This document shows, piece by piece, positions 1 through 7,425 of a stretch of DNA of 20,967 bases (the first letter of the stretch is position 1; each line of letters starts with the position of its first letter). The notes beneath the pieces are model-generated. The model did not search any database, had not been told where the DNA came from, and saw only the letters and a program-made list of their open reading frames with translations. The stretch is taken from positions 1 to 20,967 of the forward strand of contig DASVQA010000226.1 of the NCBI GenBank assembly GCA_036389375.1. Direction: 5' to 3'. Source of the DNA: QHXQ01 sp036389375. Its GTDB lineage: Bacteria; Acidobacteriota; Blastocatellia; Pyrinomonadales; Pyrinomonadaceae. The position numbers were made by a program, and so were the translations under genes.

Positions 1-1
1 A

Positions 2-1258
2 GGTCGGCGCGAGGCCGAGCGCGGGCAGCGTGAGGCGGAGCGTGCGCGGGCGCAGGCCGAGCGGGACGCCGAGCAAGGCCGGCGCGCCGCCGAGCAGGGC
101 CAGCGCGAAGCCGAACGGGCGCAGCGTGAGGCCGAGCAGACCCAACGTGAAGCGCTGCGGGAAGCTGAACGGGCGCAGCGCGACGCCAAACGCGAGGCCG
201 AAGAGTCACAGCGCGGAGCGCAGCAAGAGGCTGAGGAAGCACGCCGCGAGGCCGAGCGTGAACGCATAGAGGCGCAGCGTGAAGCGGCGCGTGAGCGGGC
301 CGAGGCGTTGCGCGAAGCCGAGCGCGAGCGCGCGGAAGCCTTGCGCGAGCAGGAAGAGGCGCGGCGCGAAGTGGAACGGGCGCAGCGCGACGCTGGGCGC
401 GAGCAGCGCGACGCCGAGCGGGAACGCCAGCGCGCCGGCCGCGAAGCGGAGCGCGCCCGTCAGGAGATCACGCGCGAGCAGGGCGGCCCAACCTTCAACA
501 GCGGTTATCGTCTGATCGAAGAGGAAACGAAGTCGTTCCCCGTGCAGGGCACGCCGCGCGTACGCATTGAGACGTTCGATGGTGCGATCACGGTCGAAGC
601 GTGGGACAGACCCGAAGTGCAGTTCAGGGCCATTAAGCGTGCGCGCGACGAACAGGCCATGCGCGCCATACGCGTGCGCGGCGTGCAGACCGGCGCGGAC
701 ATACAGATCATCGCCGAGTTCGACAAGGCGCAGGCGCGCCCATGGCAGGGCACGAATGCGACCGTCGCGCTCGAAGTGCGCGTGCCGCGTAACGCGAATC
801 TGAACGTACACACCGGCGACGGGCGCGTGCGCCTGAACGGCGTGCATGGCGAAGTGACGCTGCGCACCGGCGACGGCGGCGTGGACGTAACCGAGGGCAG
901 CGGTCGCCTCCACATCGAGACGGGCGACGGGCGCGTGCGCGTCGCACAGTTTGACGGCGAGGCCGAGGCGCAGACGGGCGACGGGCGCATCACGCTCGAA
1001 GGGCGCTTCACGCGCTTGAGCGCGCGCACCGGCGACGGCGGCATCTCGCTCGCCATGCCGGCGAACGTGGACGCGACGATTGAGACGGACGCCGGCTCGG
1101 TGGTCAATGAAGGATTGGCTATATTGGCGGATAACAGCAGCGACGAACAGCGCGTGCGGCGTTGGCGCGTCGGGCGCGGCGGCAACCTGTTCAGCCTGCG
1201 CACCAGCGACGGCTCGATCTACCTGCGGCGCGCGGAGTCAACGGCCGGCGTGCGCTGA
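2..1258 (+). CDS. Charged helical-rod protein with C-terminal DUF4097-like beta-repeat domain (5' end missing)
   Basis: The reading frame is open from base 2 to the TGA at 1256-1258 (418 residues visible). The true start lies upstream of the window, so an N-terminal signal or membrane segment cannot be judged. Visible residues 1 to about 160 are almost only Glu, Arg, Ala and Gln, in units such as REAERAQ, which predicts a very long charged helix (coiled coil or single alpha-helix). After an RLIEEETKSF segment, residues 180-415 form a beta-rich domain. It has five TGDG-type repeats starting at residues 271, 289, 307, 325 and 343, exactly 18 residues apart, then weaker copies at 362 (TDAG) and 401 (TSDG). 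This is the pattern of DUF4097 (adhesin-like putative beta-helix) proteins, whose biochemical role is not established. The rod plus DUF4097 could be the tail of a larger sensor or M56-type peptidase protein, but nothing visible proves it. Possible terminator just downstream. Confidence 0.8.
   Translation, partial: GRREAERGQREAERARAQAERDAEQGRRAAEQGQREAERAQREAEQTQREALREAERAQRDAKREAEESQRGAQQEAEEARREAERERIEAQREAARERAEALREAERERAEALREQEEARREVERAQRDAGREQRDAERERQRAGREAERARQEITREQGGPTFNSGYRLIEEETKSFPVQGTPRVRIETFDGAITVEAWDRPEVQFRAIKRARDEQAMRAIRVRGVQTGADIQIIAEFDKAQARPWQGTNATVALEVRVPRNANLNVHTGDGRVRLNGVHGEVTLRTGDGGVDVTEGSGRLHIETGDGRVRVAQFDGEAEAQTGDGRITLEGRFTRLSARTGDGGISLAMPANVDATIETDAGSVVNEGLAILADNSSDEQRVRRWRVGRGGNLFSLRTSDGSIYLRRAESTAGVR
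812..1081 (+). repeat. Five 54-bp (18-aa) in-frame tandem repeats
   Basis: Five consecutive units, each opening with an ACSGGCGACGG-like core that encodes TGDG[RG][VI], start at 812, 866, 920, 974 and 1028. The spacing is exactly 54 bp with no indels. The repeat is conserved as protein, with the strand pattern TGDGxVxL followed by a variable half. This fits coils of a beta-helix or stacked beta-strands, one repeat per turn. It is a coding repeat, not a CRISPR or mobile element. Confidence 0.85.
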
Positions 1259-1304
1259 AGGCGAGCGGGCGGCCAAACTGAAGGCCCGAAGGCGTCGTCG
1301 CGGC

Positions 1305-1329
1305 AACGCGTGCGCGCGTTTTCGTTTTA
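1305..1329 (+). terminator. Possible intrinsic terminator after the DUF4097 gene
   Basis: The stem AACGCG (1305-1310), loop TGCG and complementary CGCGTT (1315-1320) are followed by the T-rich tract TTCGTTTT. It sits about 50 bp after the TGA. The stem is only 6 bp and the T tract is broken by CG, so efficiency is uncertain. The placement separates the DUF4097 gene from the barrel-gene cluster. Confidence 0.4.
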
Positions 1330-1526
1330 AGTTTCGGTCTGTCGATCAACTCCAAATAATTGTACGTGGCCAGTAAAAGGTTGAATTAAAGGCGAAACAT
1401 TTCCGGGCGACGCGCCGTCTAATTTTACAAAGCGGCTTCGTGCCCGACCGCAAACCTTAACTAGTTCGTTCACGAGCACAAGCCACGCCGTTCAACCTGT
1501 AAGCATTTTTCCAAGTCGGAGCCTTA
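1330..1526. other. Intergenic leader upstream of the barrel-gene cluster
   Basis: This non-coding stretch is more AT-rich than its surroundings (for example around 1350-1390 and 1418-1430) and presumably holds the promoter of the 1527 gene. I could not find a convincing -35/-10 pair: TCTAAT at 1418-1423 resembles a -10, but no good -35 lies 16-18 bp upstream. AACTAGTT at 1459-1466 is a short palindrome. A ribosome-binding site GGAG (1518-1521) lies 5 nt before the ATG at 1527. Confidence 0.4.
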
Positions 1527-4145
1527 ATGAACAAAGCAATACTGCTCGGCGCTCTTTTACTACTCTGCTGCTGGTCAGTCTGCGCGCAGACGGCGCAGCC
1601 TACCGCGTCGCCCTCGCCCGACCAGCCACCTAACGCGCAGCCGCCCGCGCAAGCCAACTCGCTCGCGCCCGCAGGCGCATCGGTCAACCCGGTCGCTAAA
1701 GGCGGCGGCGTCGGCGGGCACGTCTCTCTGCCGCCGGAGAAGGCGGGCCCCGTCCGCATTCCGCGCTTTGAGAAGCCGCCGGTGATTGACGGCAAACTAG
1801 ACGACGCCATCTGGCAGCAGGGCGCACTCTTCAAAGACTTCTACGAAACCGATCCCGGCTACAACGTGCCGGCGGCGCACCCCACCGAAGTCCGTATGGG
1901 CTACGACGCGAAGACGCTCTACATCGCCTTCCGCGCCTACGACGAGCCGGGTCAGGTGCGCGCCACCATCCCGAAGCGCGACGAAGTGCTCGGCGCGGAC
2001 GATAGCATCCGCGTGCTGCTAGACACCTACAACGATCAGCGCAAGGCTTATGTGCTCTGCTTCAGCCCGGTGGGCGTGCAGCAGGACGGCATCCGCACGG
2101 AAGGGTCGGGCGTTGATTTCAGCGTGGACATCGTGATGGAGTCGAAGGGCACGGTCTTGCCGGATGGCTACGTGGTCGAAGTGGCCATTCCCTTCAAGTC
2201 TTTGCGCTACGCGGCGGGCAAGGACAAACTCTGGGGCTTGCAAATCTTCCGGCAGATATTGCACCTCAACAACGAGTCGGATTCATGGATGCCGCTCTCG
2301 CGCGACATCTCCGGCGTGCTCAATCAAGCCGGGCACATCAACGGCCTCGAAGGCATCGCCACCGAGCGCAACCTCGAACTGATTCCTAGCCTGACGCTCT
2401 CGGAGAACGGCAAACGCGTGCGCGCCTTCCCGTTGGGCTTCGACCCCGTCACCGGTCAGGTCGTGCCCGATCCGGGCCGCATGCGTAACGCGCCCATTGG
2501 CTTCGATCCCGGCCTCACCGCCAAACTCGGCATCACGCCGACCATCACGCTCGACGCCGCCATCAACCCCGACTTCGCGCAGGTCGAAGCGGACGCGCCC
2601 GTCGTGCTGGTCAATCAACGCTTCCCGATCTTCTTTCAGGAGAAACGCCCTTTCTTCCTCGAAGGCAAGGACGCATTTCTGACGCCGATCACGGCCGTCC
2701 ACACGCGCGCCATCGTCGATCCCGATTACGCCGTTAAACTCACGGGCAAGCAGGGGCGCAACACGTTCGGTCTCATCCTCGCTTCCGACAACGCGCCCGG
2801 CAACTTCAGCACCGATGATCGCCAGAGTATCTCAAGCAGCTACGAACGTTGTCTGAATGCCAACCCCGGCAACCCGGCCGCCTGCGGGGCTGACCCGCGC
2901 CGCTTCTTCGACAAGAACGCCTACATCGGCGTCGCGCGCATCAAGCGCGACTTCGGCAAGGAGAACACGCTCGGCCTCATTGCCACGACCTACAACTTCA
3001 TCGAGCGGCACAACGACCTCGGCGGCCTCGACGGGCGTTTCAAACTCGATCCGAAAACCGTCTTCACCTTTCAGGCGCTCGGCACAACCTCGCGGCGGCG
3101 CTTGGCCGACCCGTTCACGGGGCAAGCCGGGCAGCACACCTTAAACGGCTTCGGCTACAACTACAATCTCGATCACAGCGCGAAAAACTGGGGCTACAAC
3201 CTGAACGGCGTCGGCTTCACGCGCGGCTATCGCGCCGAGGTCGGCTTCACCCAGCGCACCGACAACAACAACCACCAACTCAACGTGCGCTGGAACACCG
3301 ATCCGACCACGAAGGGCACGATCAGACAGTGGCGCGCGAGCCTCTTCTCCGACATGCAGCACAATTTCGAGGGGCGCTCGCAACGTTGGGACATACAGCC
3401 CTTCTTCGGCTTCAACATGGCGCGGCAGACGTTTATCACCTTCGGTTATCGGCGCGCCTACGAACGCCTGTTCGCCAGAGAGTTCAACACGCGCTTCGCC
3501 GGCACGGACGACGAACGCTCGACCTACAAGTGGAGCGCCATCGTCAACGCCGAGTCGCAACTGACCAAGCAGTTCTACTTCTTCATCTCGGCCGTGCGCG
3601 ACATGCACGTCTTCGACTTCGACTTTGGCGCAGAGCCGAAGTTCTCGCGCGCCAGCCCGTCGGCCGTGGCCGCGCGCGACGCGCGGGCGAACGGTCTCTG
3701 CGGCGGCGCGAGTCAGCCGCCGGTCTGCTTCGGTTTCCTCGATCCCGGCTCCGGCAACCTCTGGAACATCCAGATGTTTCTCGACTACAAACCGAACAGC
3801 GCGCTCCACACAACGCTCAACTACACCAAGCAGCAGCTCGTGCGCAACGACACGCACCTCGTCGCCTTCGACGACAACATCTACTCGTGGCGCACGACCT
3901 ACCAGTTCACGCGCTTCACCTATGCGCGCGTGCGCTTCGACTACGACACCATTCCGTCGCAGCTACGCGTCAACGCGCTGGTCGGTTGGACGCCGAACCC
4001 CGGCACAGCTTTTTACGTAGGTTACAACGACGATCTGACGCGCAACGGTCTCAGCCCGTTTACGGGTCAGCTTGAGCCGGGCTTCCGGCGCAACGGCCGC
4101 CAATTCTTCATTAAGATGTCTTACCTCTTCCGGCGCAGCTTCTAA
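1527..4145 (+). CDS. CBM9-like/DUF5916 outer-membrane barrel protein, copy 1
   Basis: 872 aa. The start is the ATG at 1527 with GGAG 5 nt upstream. Residues 1-20 look like a Sec signal peptide (hydrophobic ILLGALLLL core, cleavage after VCA). A Pro/Ala/Gln-rich linker of about 50 residues follows. Residues 75-260 match the carbohydrate-binding family-9-like domain (PPVIDGKLDDAIWQ, YIAFRAYD, DIVMESKG, VEVAIPFKSLRY). The remainder is DUF5916-like: the signature NPDFAQVEAD begins at residue 347 and RPFFLEG at 374, then come alternating aromatic strands ending in SYLFRRSF with a terminal Phe, a classical beta-barrel C-terminal signal. It is therefore predicted to be exported and inserted in the outer membrane. 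The ligand is unknown, and carbohydrate binding is only suggested by the CBM9 fold. It is the first and shortest of three tandem paralogues; the next gene follows after 58 bp, implying cotranscription. Confidence 0.88.
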   Translation: MNKAILLGALLLLCCWSVCAQTAQPTASPSPDQPPNAQPPAQANSLAPAGASVNPVAKGGGVGGHVSLPPEKAGPVRIPRFEKPPVIDGKLDDAIWQQGALFKDFYETDPGYNVPAAHPTEVRMGYDAKTLYIAFRAYDEPGQVRATIPKRDEVLGADDSIRVLLDTYNDQRKAYVLCFSPVGVQQDGIRTEGSGVDFSVDIVMESKGTVLPDGYVVEVAIPFKSLRYAAGKDKLWGLQIFRQILHLNNESDSWMPLSRDISGVLNQAGHINGLEGIATERNLELIPSLTLSENGKRVRAFPLGFDPVTGQVVPDPGRMRNAPIGFDPGLTAKLGITPTITLDAAINPDFAQVEADAPVVLVNQRFPIFFQEKRPFFLEGKDAFLTPITAVHTRAIVDPDYAVKLTGKQGRNTFGLILASDNAPGNFSTDDRQSISSSYERCLNANPGNPAACGADPRRFFDKNAYIGVARIKRDFGKENTLGLIATTYNFIERHNDLGGLDGRFKLDPKTVFTFQALGTTSRRRLADPFTGQAGQHTLNGFGYNYNLDHSAKNWGYNLNGVGFTRGYRAEVGFTQRTDNNNHQLNVRWNTDPTTKGTIRQWRASLFSDMQHNFEGRSQRWDIQPFFGFNMARQTFITFGYRRAYERLFAREFNTRFAGTDDERSTYKWSAIVNAESQLTKQFYFFISAVRDMHVFDFDFGAEPKFSRASPSAVAARDARANGLCGGASQPPVCFGFLDPGSGNLWNIQMFLDYKPNSALHTTLNYTKQQLVRNDTHLVAFDDNIYSWRTTYQFTRFTYARVRFDYDTIPSQLRVNALVGWTPNPGTAFYVGYNDDLTRNGLSPFTGQLEPGFRRNGRQFFIKMSYLFRRSF
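1775..1844 (+). repeat. 70-bp near-identical block shared by barrel copies 1 and 2
   Basis: Bases 1775-1844 match 4947-5016 at 69 of 70 positions; the only difference is C1797 versus T4969, a synonymous Leu codon change. The block encodes PPVIDGKLDDAIWQQGALFKDFY. The third paralogue is clearly more diverged at the same place (7801 onward). This is far above the surrounding nucleotide similarity of the two genes. Confidence 0.9.
1896..1950 (+). repeat. 55-bp identical block shared by barrel copies 1 and 2
   Basis: Bases 1896-1950 are identical to 5068-5122 at all 55 positions (encoding MGYDAKTLYIAFRAYDEP), at the same 3172-bp offset as the neighbouring 70-bp block. The 51 bp between the two blocks differ at about half their positions. 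This gives a mosaic pattern suggestive of gene conversion. Confidence 0.9.
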
Positions 4146-4203
4146 CGCGCCGGCGAGAGCGCATAGTTTGCGCGGCCCGTTCGAGGTTGAGGTTTTAAGT
4201 CCA

Positions 4204-7200
4204 ATGGCAAGACAGCACTCCTGCGTGCGCACACGGCACGACCAAATGCTCAGCCCCGTCTGGCTGCTCCTGTTGCCGCTCCTGTTCGCCGCGCTGCCCG
4301 CACACGCGCAGCAGCAGCAGTTGGCGGCCCGCTCAGCCGAGCCGGGCAGCAGCCGCAACGCGAAGACCGGCGCGGCCGTCGAAGCGCCACGCCCGAAGCG
4401 CCTTGCGCCCGTGCGCGCGAGCGCGACGACGGGCGGCGCGCGCATCACCATCACGGCCGATGCTGCGCTCGACGACTATGCGGCCTACCGCGCGGGCGAA
4501 CGCTTCTTCGTCCTGCTGCCGCGCGCCAGCTTCGCCACCGCGCAGCGTGAGCTTAGCGCCGCGCCGGGGCTGGACGATGCGCGCGTCGAACAGCAAGGCG
4601 CGGACGTGCTCATCTCGTTTCGCCTCGCGCCCGGCATGACGGCGCACGTCAAACAGAACTTCAACCGTCTCGACGTACTCATCAACCCGCCAGACCCGCA
4701 ACAGCAGAGCGGCGGCTCGGCCACGGACAAGAAGGACGGCGACAAGAAGAACGACGATCAGCAGACGACGCCCGCGCCCGCCTCGTCCGAGCCACCCACG
4801 ACGGACAAGCCGGCCAACGCCGCCGCGCCGAACGCAGCGACCAGCACGCCTGCGCCCGTCGCCGCCGCCAAAAAAGATACCGTCACGAAGGGGCGCGTTG
4901 TCCCGCCGGAGAAGGCGCAGCCGATCCGCGTCCCGCGCTTCGAGACGCCGCCGGTGATTGACGGCAAATTAGACGACGCCATCTGGCAGCAGGGCGCACT
5001 CTTCAAAGACTTCTACCAGATTCAACCGGGCGATAACATCGCGCCCTCGCGCAAGACCGAGATGCGCATGGGCTACGACGCGAAGACGCTCTACATCGCC
5101 TTCCGCGCCTACGACGAGCCGGACAAGGTGCGCGCCACCGTCCCCAAGCGCGATCAGATTTTCGACGACGACTACGTTGGCATGTTCCTCGACACCTTCA
5201 ACGATCAGCGCAAAGCCTACGCGCTCTTTTGGAGTCCATTAGGCGTGCAGGCCGACGGCATCCTGACCGACGGGCAGAACGAGGATTACAGCCCCGACAT
5301 CGTCATGGAGTCGAAGGGTACGCTCACGTCGGACGGCTTCACGGTCGAAGTGGCGATCCCGTTCAAGTCGCTGCGCTACGAAGCGGGGAAAGACAAGCTG
5401 TGGGGCGCGCACTTCTTCCGCCGCATCAAACGCTTCAATAACGAACTCGATTCATGGATGCCTTTCTCGCGCGATGTCACCGGCAATCTAGTGCAGGCCG
5501 GGCATCTCACCGGTCTCGAAGGCATCTCGACCGAGCGGACGCTCGAACTCATTCCGAGCATCACCGTCTCAGAGACGGGCAAACGCGTGCGCGCCTTCCC
5601 GCCGCAGCCGAGTCCGCCCGCGCCCGGCACAAGGGCCATCGTGGACACGGGGCGCTTCGTCAATCAACCGCTCGCCACCGACATCGGCGTGACCGCCAAG
5701 TACAGTCTGACGCCCACCGTCACGCTCGACTTCGCCTACAACCCCGACTTCGCACAGGTCGAAGCCGACGCCACGGTCGTCACGGCGAACCAGCGTTTTC
5801 CGATCTTCTTTCAGGAGAAGCGCCCCTTCTTCCTCGAAGGCAAAGAGATTTTCGACACCAATAACACGGTCGTTCACACGCGCGCCATCATCGACCCCGA
5901 CTTCGCCGCCAAGCTCACGGGCAAGCGCGGACGCAACACCTTTGGCCTCATCCTCGCGTCCGACGCTGCGCCCGGCAACTTCTCCGAAGACGACCGCAAC
6001 GAAGCGTTTCAGGATTTGATCCGCCAGCAGTTGAGCGGCGGCCCCATCCACCCGTCCACGCGGCTGCGCCTCTTCGATAAGAACGCCTACATCGGCGTGC
6101 TGCGCCTGAAGCACGACGTAGGGCGCGAGTCGAACGTCGGTCTCATCGCCACGAGCTACAACTTCGTGGATCGACACAACAACGTGCTCGGCTTCGACGG
6201 GCGCTTCAAAACCGATCCCGTCACCATCGTCAGCTTCGAGGTGATCGGCACAAGCACGCGCGACTGCTCGGGCCCCAGCGCCGACCTGCTCTCCTGCTTT
6301 AAGAACAAGGGCTTCGCCTATTCCGGCGCTTACGATGTGACGCGGCGCAATACGGGCTGGGTCTTCAGCGTCGGCGGGCGCACGCGCGACTACCGCGCTG
6401 ACGTGGGCTTTACCCAACGCGTCAACACCAACAGCGCCTTCTACGCCTATCGCTGGAACACCGAGCCGAAGCCCAAGGCCAAGCTCATCCAGTTTCGCAT
6501 CCAGAACTTCACCGGCGTTGATTACGACTGGCAGGGGCGCAGTCAGGACTGGTTCGACGGCACAAACTTCAACTTCCAACTCCAACACCAGACCTTCTTA
6601 CAGATCGGGACAAACTTCGGCTATGACCGCCTCTTTGCCGAAGAGTTCAGCGGCCGCTTCGCCGGCCTCGATCAGGAACGGCAGGCCCGCCACCGCACGA
6701 TCTTCGTCTACACGGAGACGACGCTCAGCAAGAAATACTCCGGCTATTTCTTCCTCGGCACGCAGCGCGGGCAGTTCGACTTCGATTTCGGCGCGGGCAG
6801 TCGCTTCCCGCGCGTCAGTCCCGGCGCTATCGCCGCGCGCGACGCACGCGCCGCCGGCTTCTGCGACGACGAAGACGAGCGCAAACGCCCCGCCGTCTGT
6901 TTTGATCCGCAAGACCCCGGCCCCGGTTACACCTTCGACGTGCAGGCCGGGCTTACTTACCAGCCGACGAGCGCCCTGCGCACCTCGCTCGACTACACCA
7001 AGAATCGCCTGACGCGCTTCGACACGCGGCTGGTGGCTTTCGACGAGAACATCTACGTCTTGCGCGCTACCTACCAGTTCACGCGCTTCACTTTCGCCCG
7101 CGCCCGTCTTGATTACGACACGCTCGGCTCGCGCATGCGCGGGCAGTTTCTCCTCGGCTACACGCCGAATCCGGGCACGGCCTTCTATGTCGGCTACAAC

Positions 7201-7320
7201 GACGATCTCAATCGCAACGGCTTCAATCCCTTCAACGGCAACCTTGAACCCGGCTTCCGGCGCAACGGCCGCACCTTCTTTATCAAAGCGTCCTATCTAT
7301 TCCGGCGCAGCTTCGAGTAA
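4204..7320 (+). CDS. CBM9-like/DUF5916 outer-membrane barrel protein with AMIN-like insert, copy 2
   Basis: 1038 aa if started at the ATG at 4204, which has GAGG about 11 nt upstream. The frame extends back into the preceding gene, but those codons overlap its C-terminal barrel and are unlikely to be used. An ATG at 4246 is the other option; it lacks a visible ribosome site. A signal peptide follows (LSPVWLLLLPLLFAALPAHA, cleavage at AHA-Q). Residues 67-163 form a module absent from the other two copies, with the feel of an AMIN domain (RITITADAALDDYAAYRAG, later RLDVLINPP). Then come an Asp/Lys/Thr/Pro/Ala low-complexity linker, the CBM9-like domain from about 241, NPDFAQVEAD at 513, RPFFLEG at 540, and a barrel ending in SYLFRRSFE. 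It shares near-identical DNA blocks with copy 1. The domain assignment is by motif; the substrate is unknown. Confidence 0.86.
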   Translation: MARQHSCVRTRHDQMLSPVWLLLLPLLFAALPAHAQQQQLAARSAEPGSSRNAKTGAAVEAPRPKRLAPVRASATTGGARITITADAALDDYAAYRAGERFFVLLPRASFATAQRELSAAPGLDDARVEQQGADVLISFRLAPGMTAHVKQNFNRLDVLINPPDPQQQSGGSATDKKDGDKKNDDQQTTPAPASSEPPTTDKPANAAAPNAATSTPAPVAAAKKDTVTKGRVVPPEKAQPIRVPRFETPPVIDGKLDDAIWQQGALFKDFYQIQPGDNIAPSRKTEMRMGYDAKTLYIAFRAYDEPDKVRATVPKRDQIFDDDYVGMFLDTFNDQRKAYALFWSPLGVQADGILTDGQNEDYSPDIVMESKGTLTSDGFTVEVAIPFKSLRYEAGKDKLWGAHFFRRIKRFNNELDSWMPFSRDVTGNLVQAGHLTGLEGISTERTLELIPSITVSETGKRVRAFPPQPSPPAPGTRAIVDTGRFVNQPLATDIGVTAKYSLTPTVTLDFAYNPDFAQVEADATVVTANQRFPIFFQEKRPFFLEGKEIFDTNNTVVHTRAIIDPDFAAKLTGKRGRNTFGLILASDAAPGNFSEDDRNEAFQDLIRQQLSGGPIHPSTRLRLFDKNAYIGVLRLKHDVGRESNVGLIATSYNFVDRHNNVLGFDGRFKTDPVTIVSFEVIGTSTRDCSGPSADLLSCFKNKGFAYSGAYDVTRRNTGWVFSVGGRTRDYRADVGFTQRVNTNSAFYAYRWNTEPKPKAKLIQFRIQNFTGVDYDWQGRSQDWFDGTNFNFQLQHQTFLQIGTNFGYDRLFAEEFSGRFAGLDQERQARHRTIFVYTETTLSKKYSGYFFLGTQRGQFDFDFGAGSRFPRVSPGAIAARDARAAGFCDDEDERKRPAVCFDPQDPGPGYTFDVQAGLTYQPTSALRTSLDYTKNRLTRFDTRLVAFDENIYVLRATYQFTRFTFARARLDYDTLGSRMRGQFLLGYTPNPGTAFYVGYNDDLNRNGFNPFNGNLEPGFRRNGRTFFIKASYLFRRSFE

Positions 7321-7425
7321 CGAAACCCGCGCCCGCCGCGTCTAGTATGCTGAGCCTGTCTTGATGCGCGGAGCGTTTTAGCGCGGGCCGACGGGCAGCA
7401 ACTTACGCGGGGAGCATCCGACACC

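Noticed and set aside
206..913. 235-codon minus-strand frame
   Set aside because: Complement of the charged rod and beta-repeat gene; its apparent hydrophobic runs are the reverse of GCG/CGC codons.
812..1081. CRISPR-like direct repeats
   Set aside because: Repeats are in-frame 54-bp units with coding conservation and no identical repeat/unique spacer structure.
4072..4203. Upstream 44-codon extension of barrel copy 2
   Set aside because: Overlaps the conserved end of copy 1, and would place about 60 residues before the signal peptide.
5569..6588. 339-codon minus-strand frame
   Set aside because: Antisense to barrel copy 2, in the same relation as other shadow frames of the cluster; no recognisable protein features.
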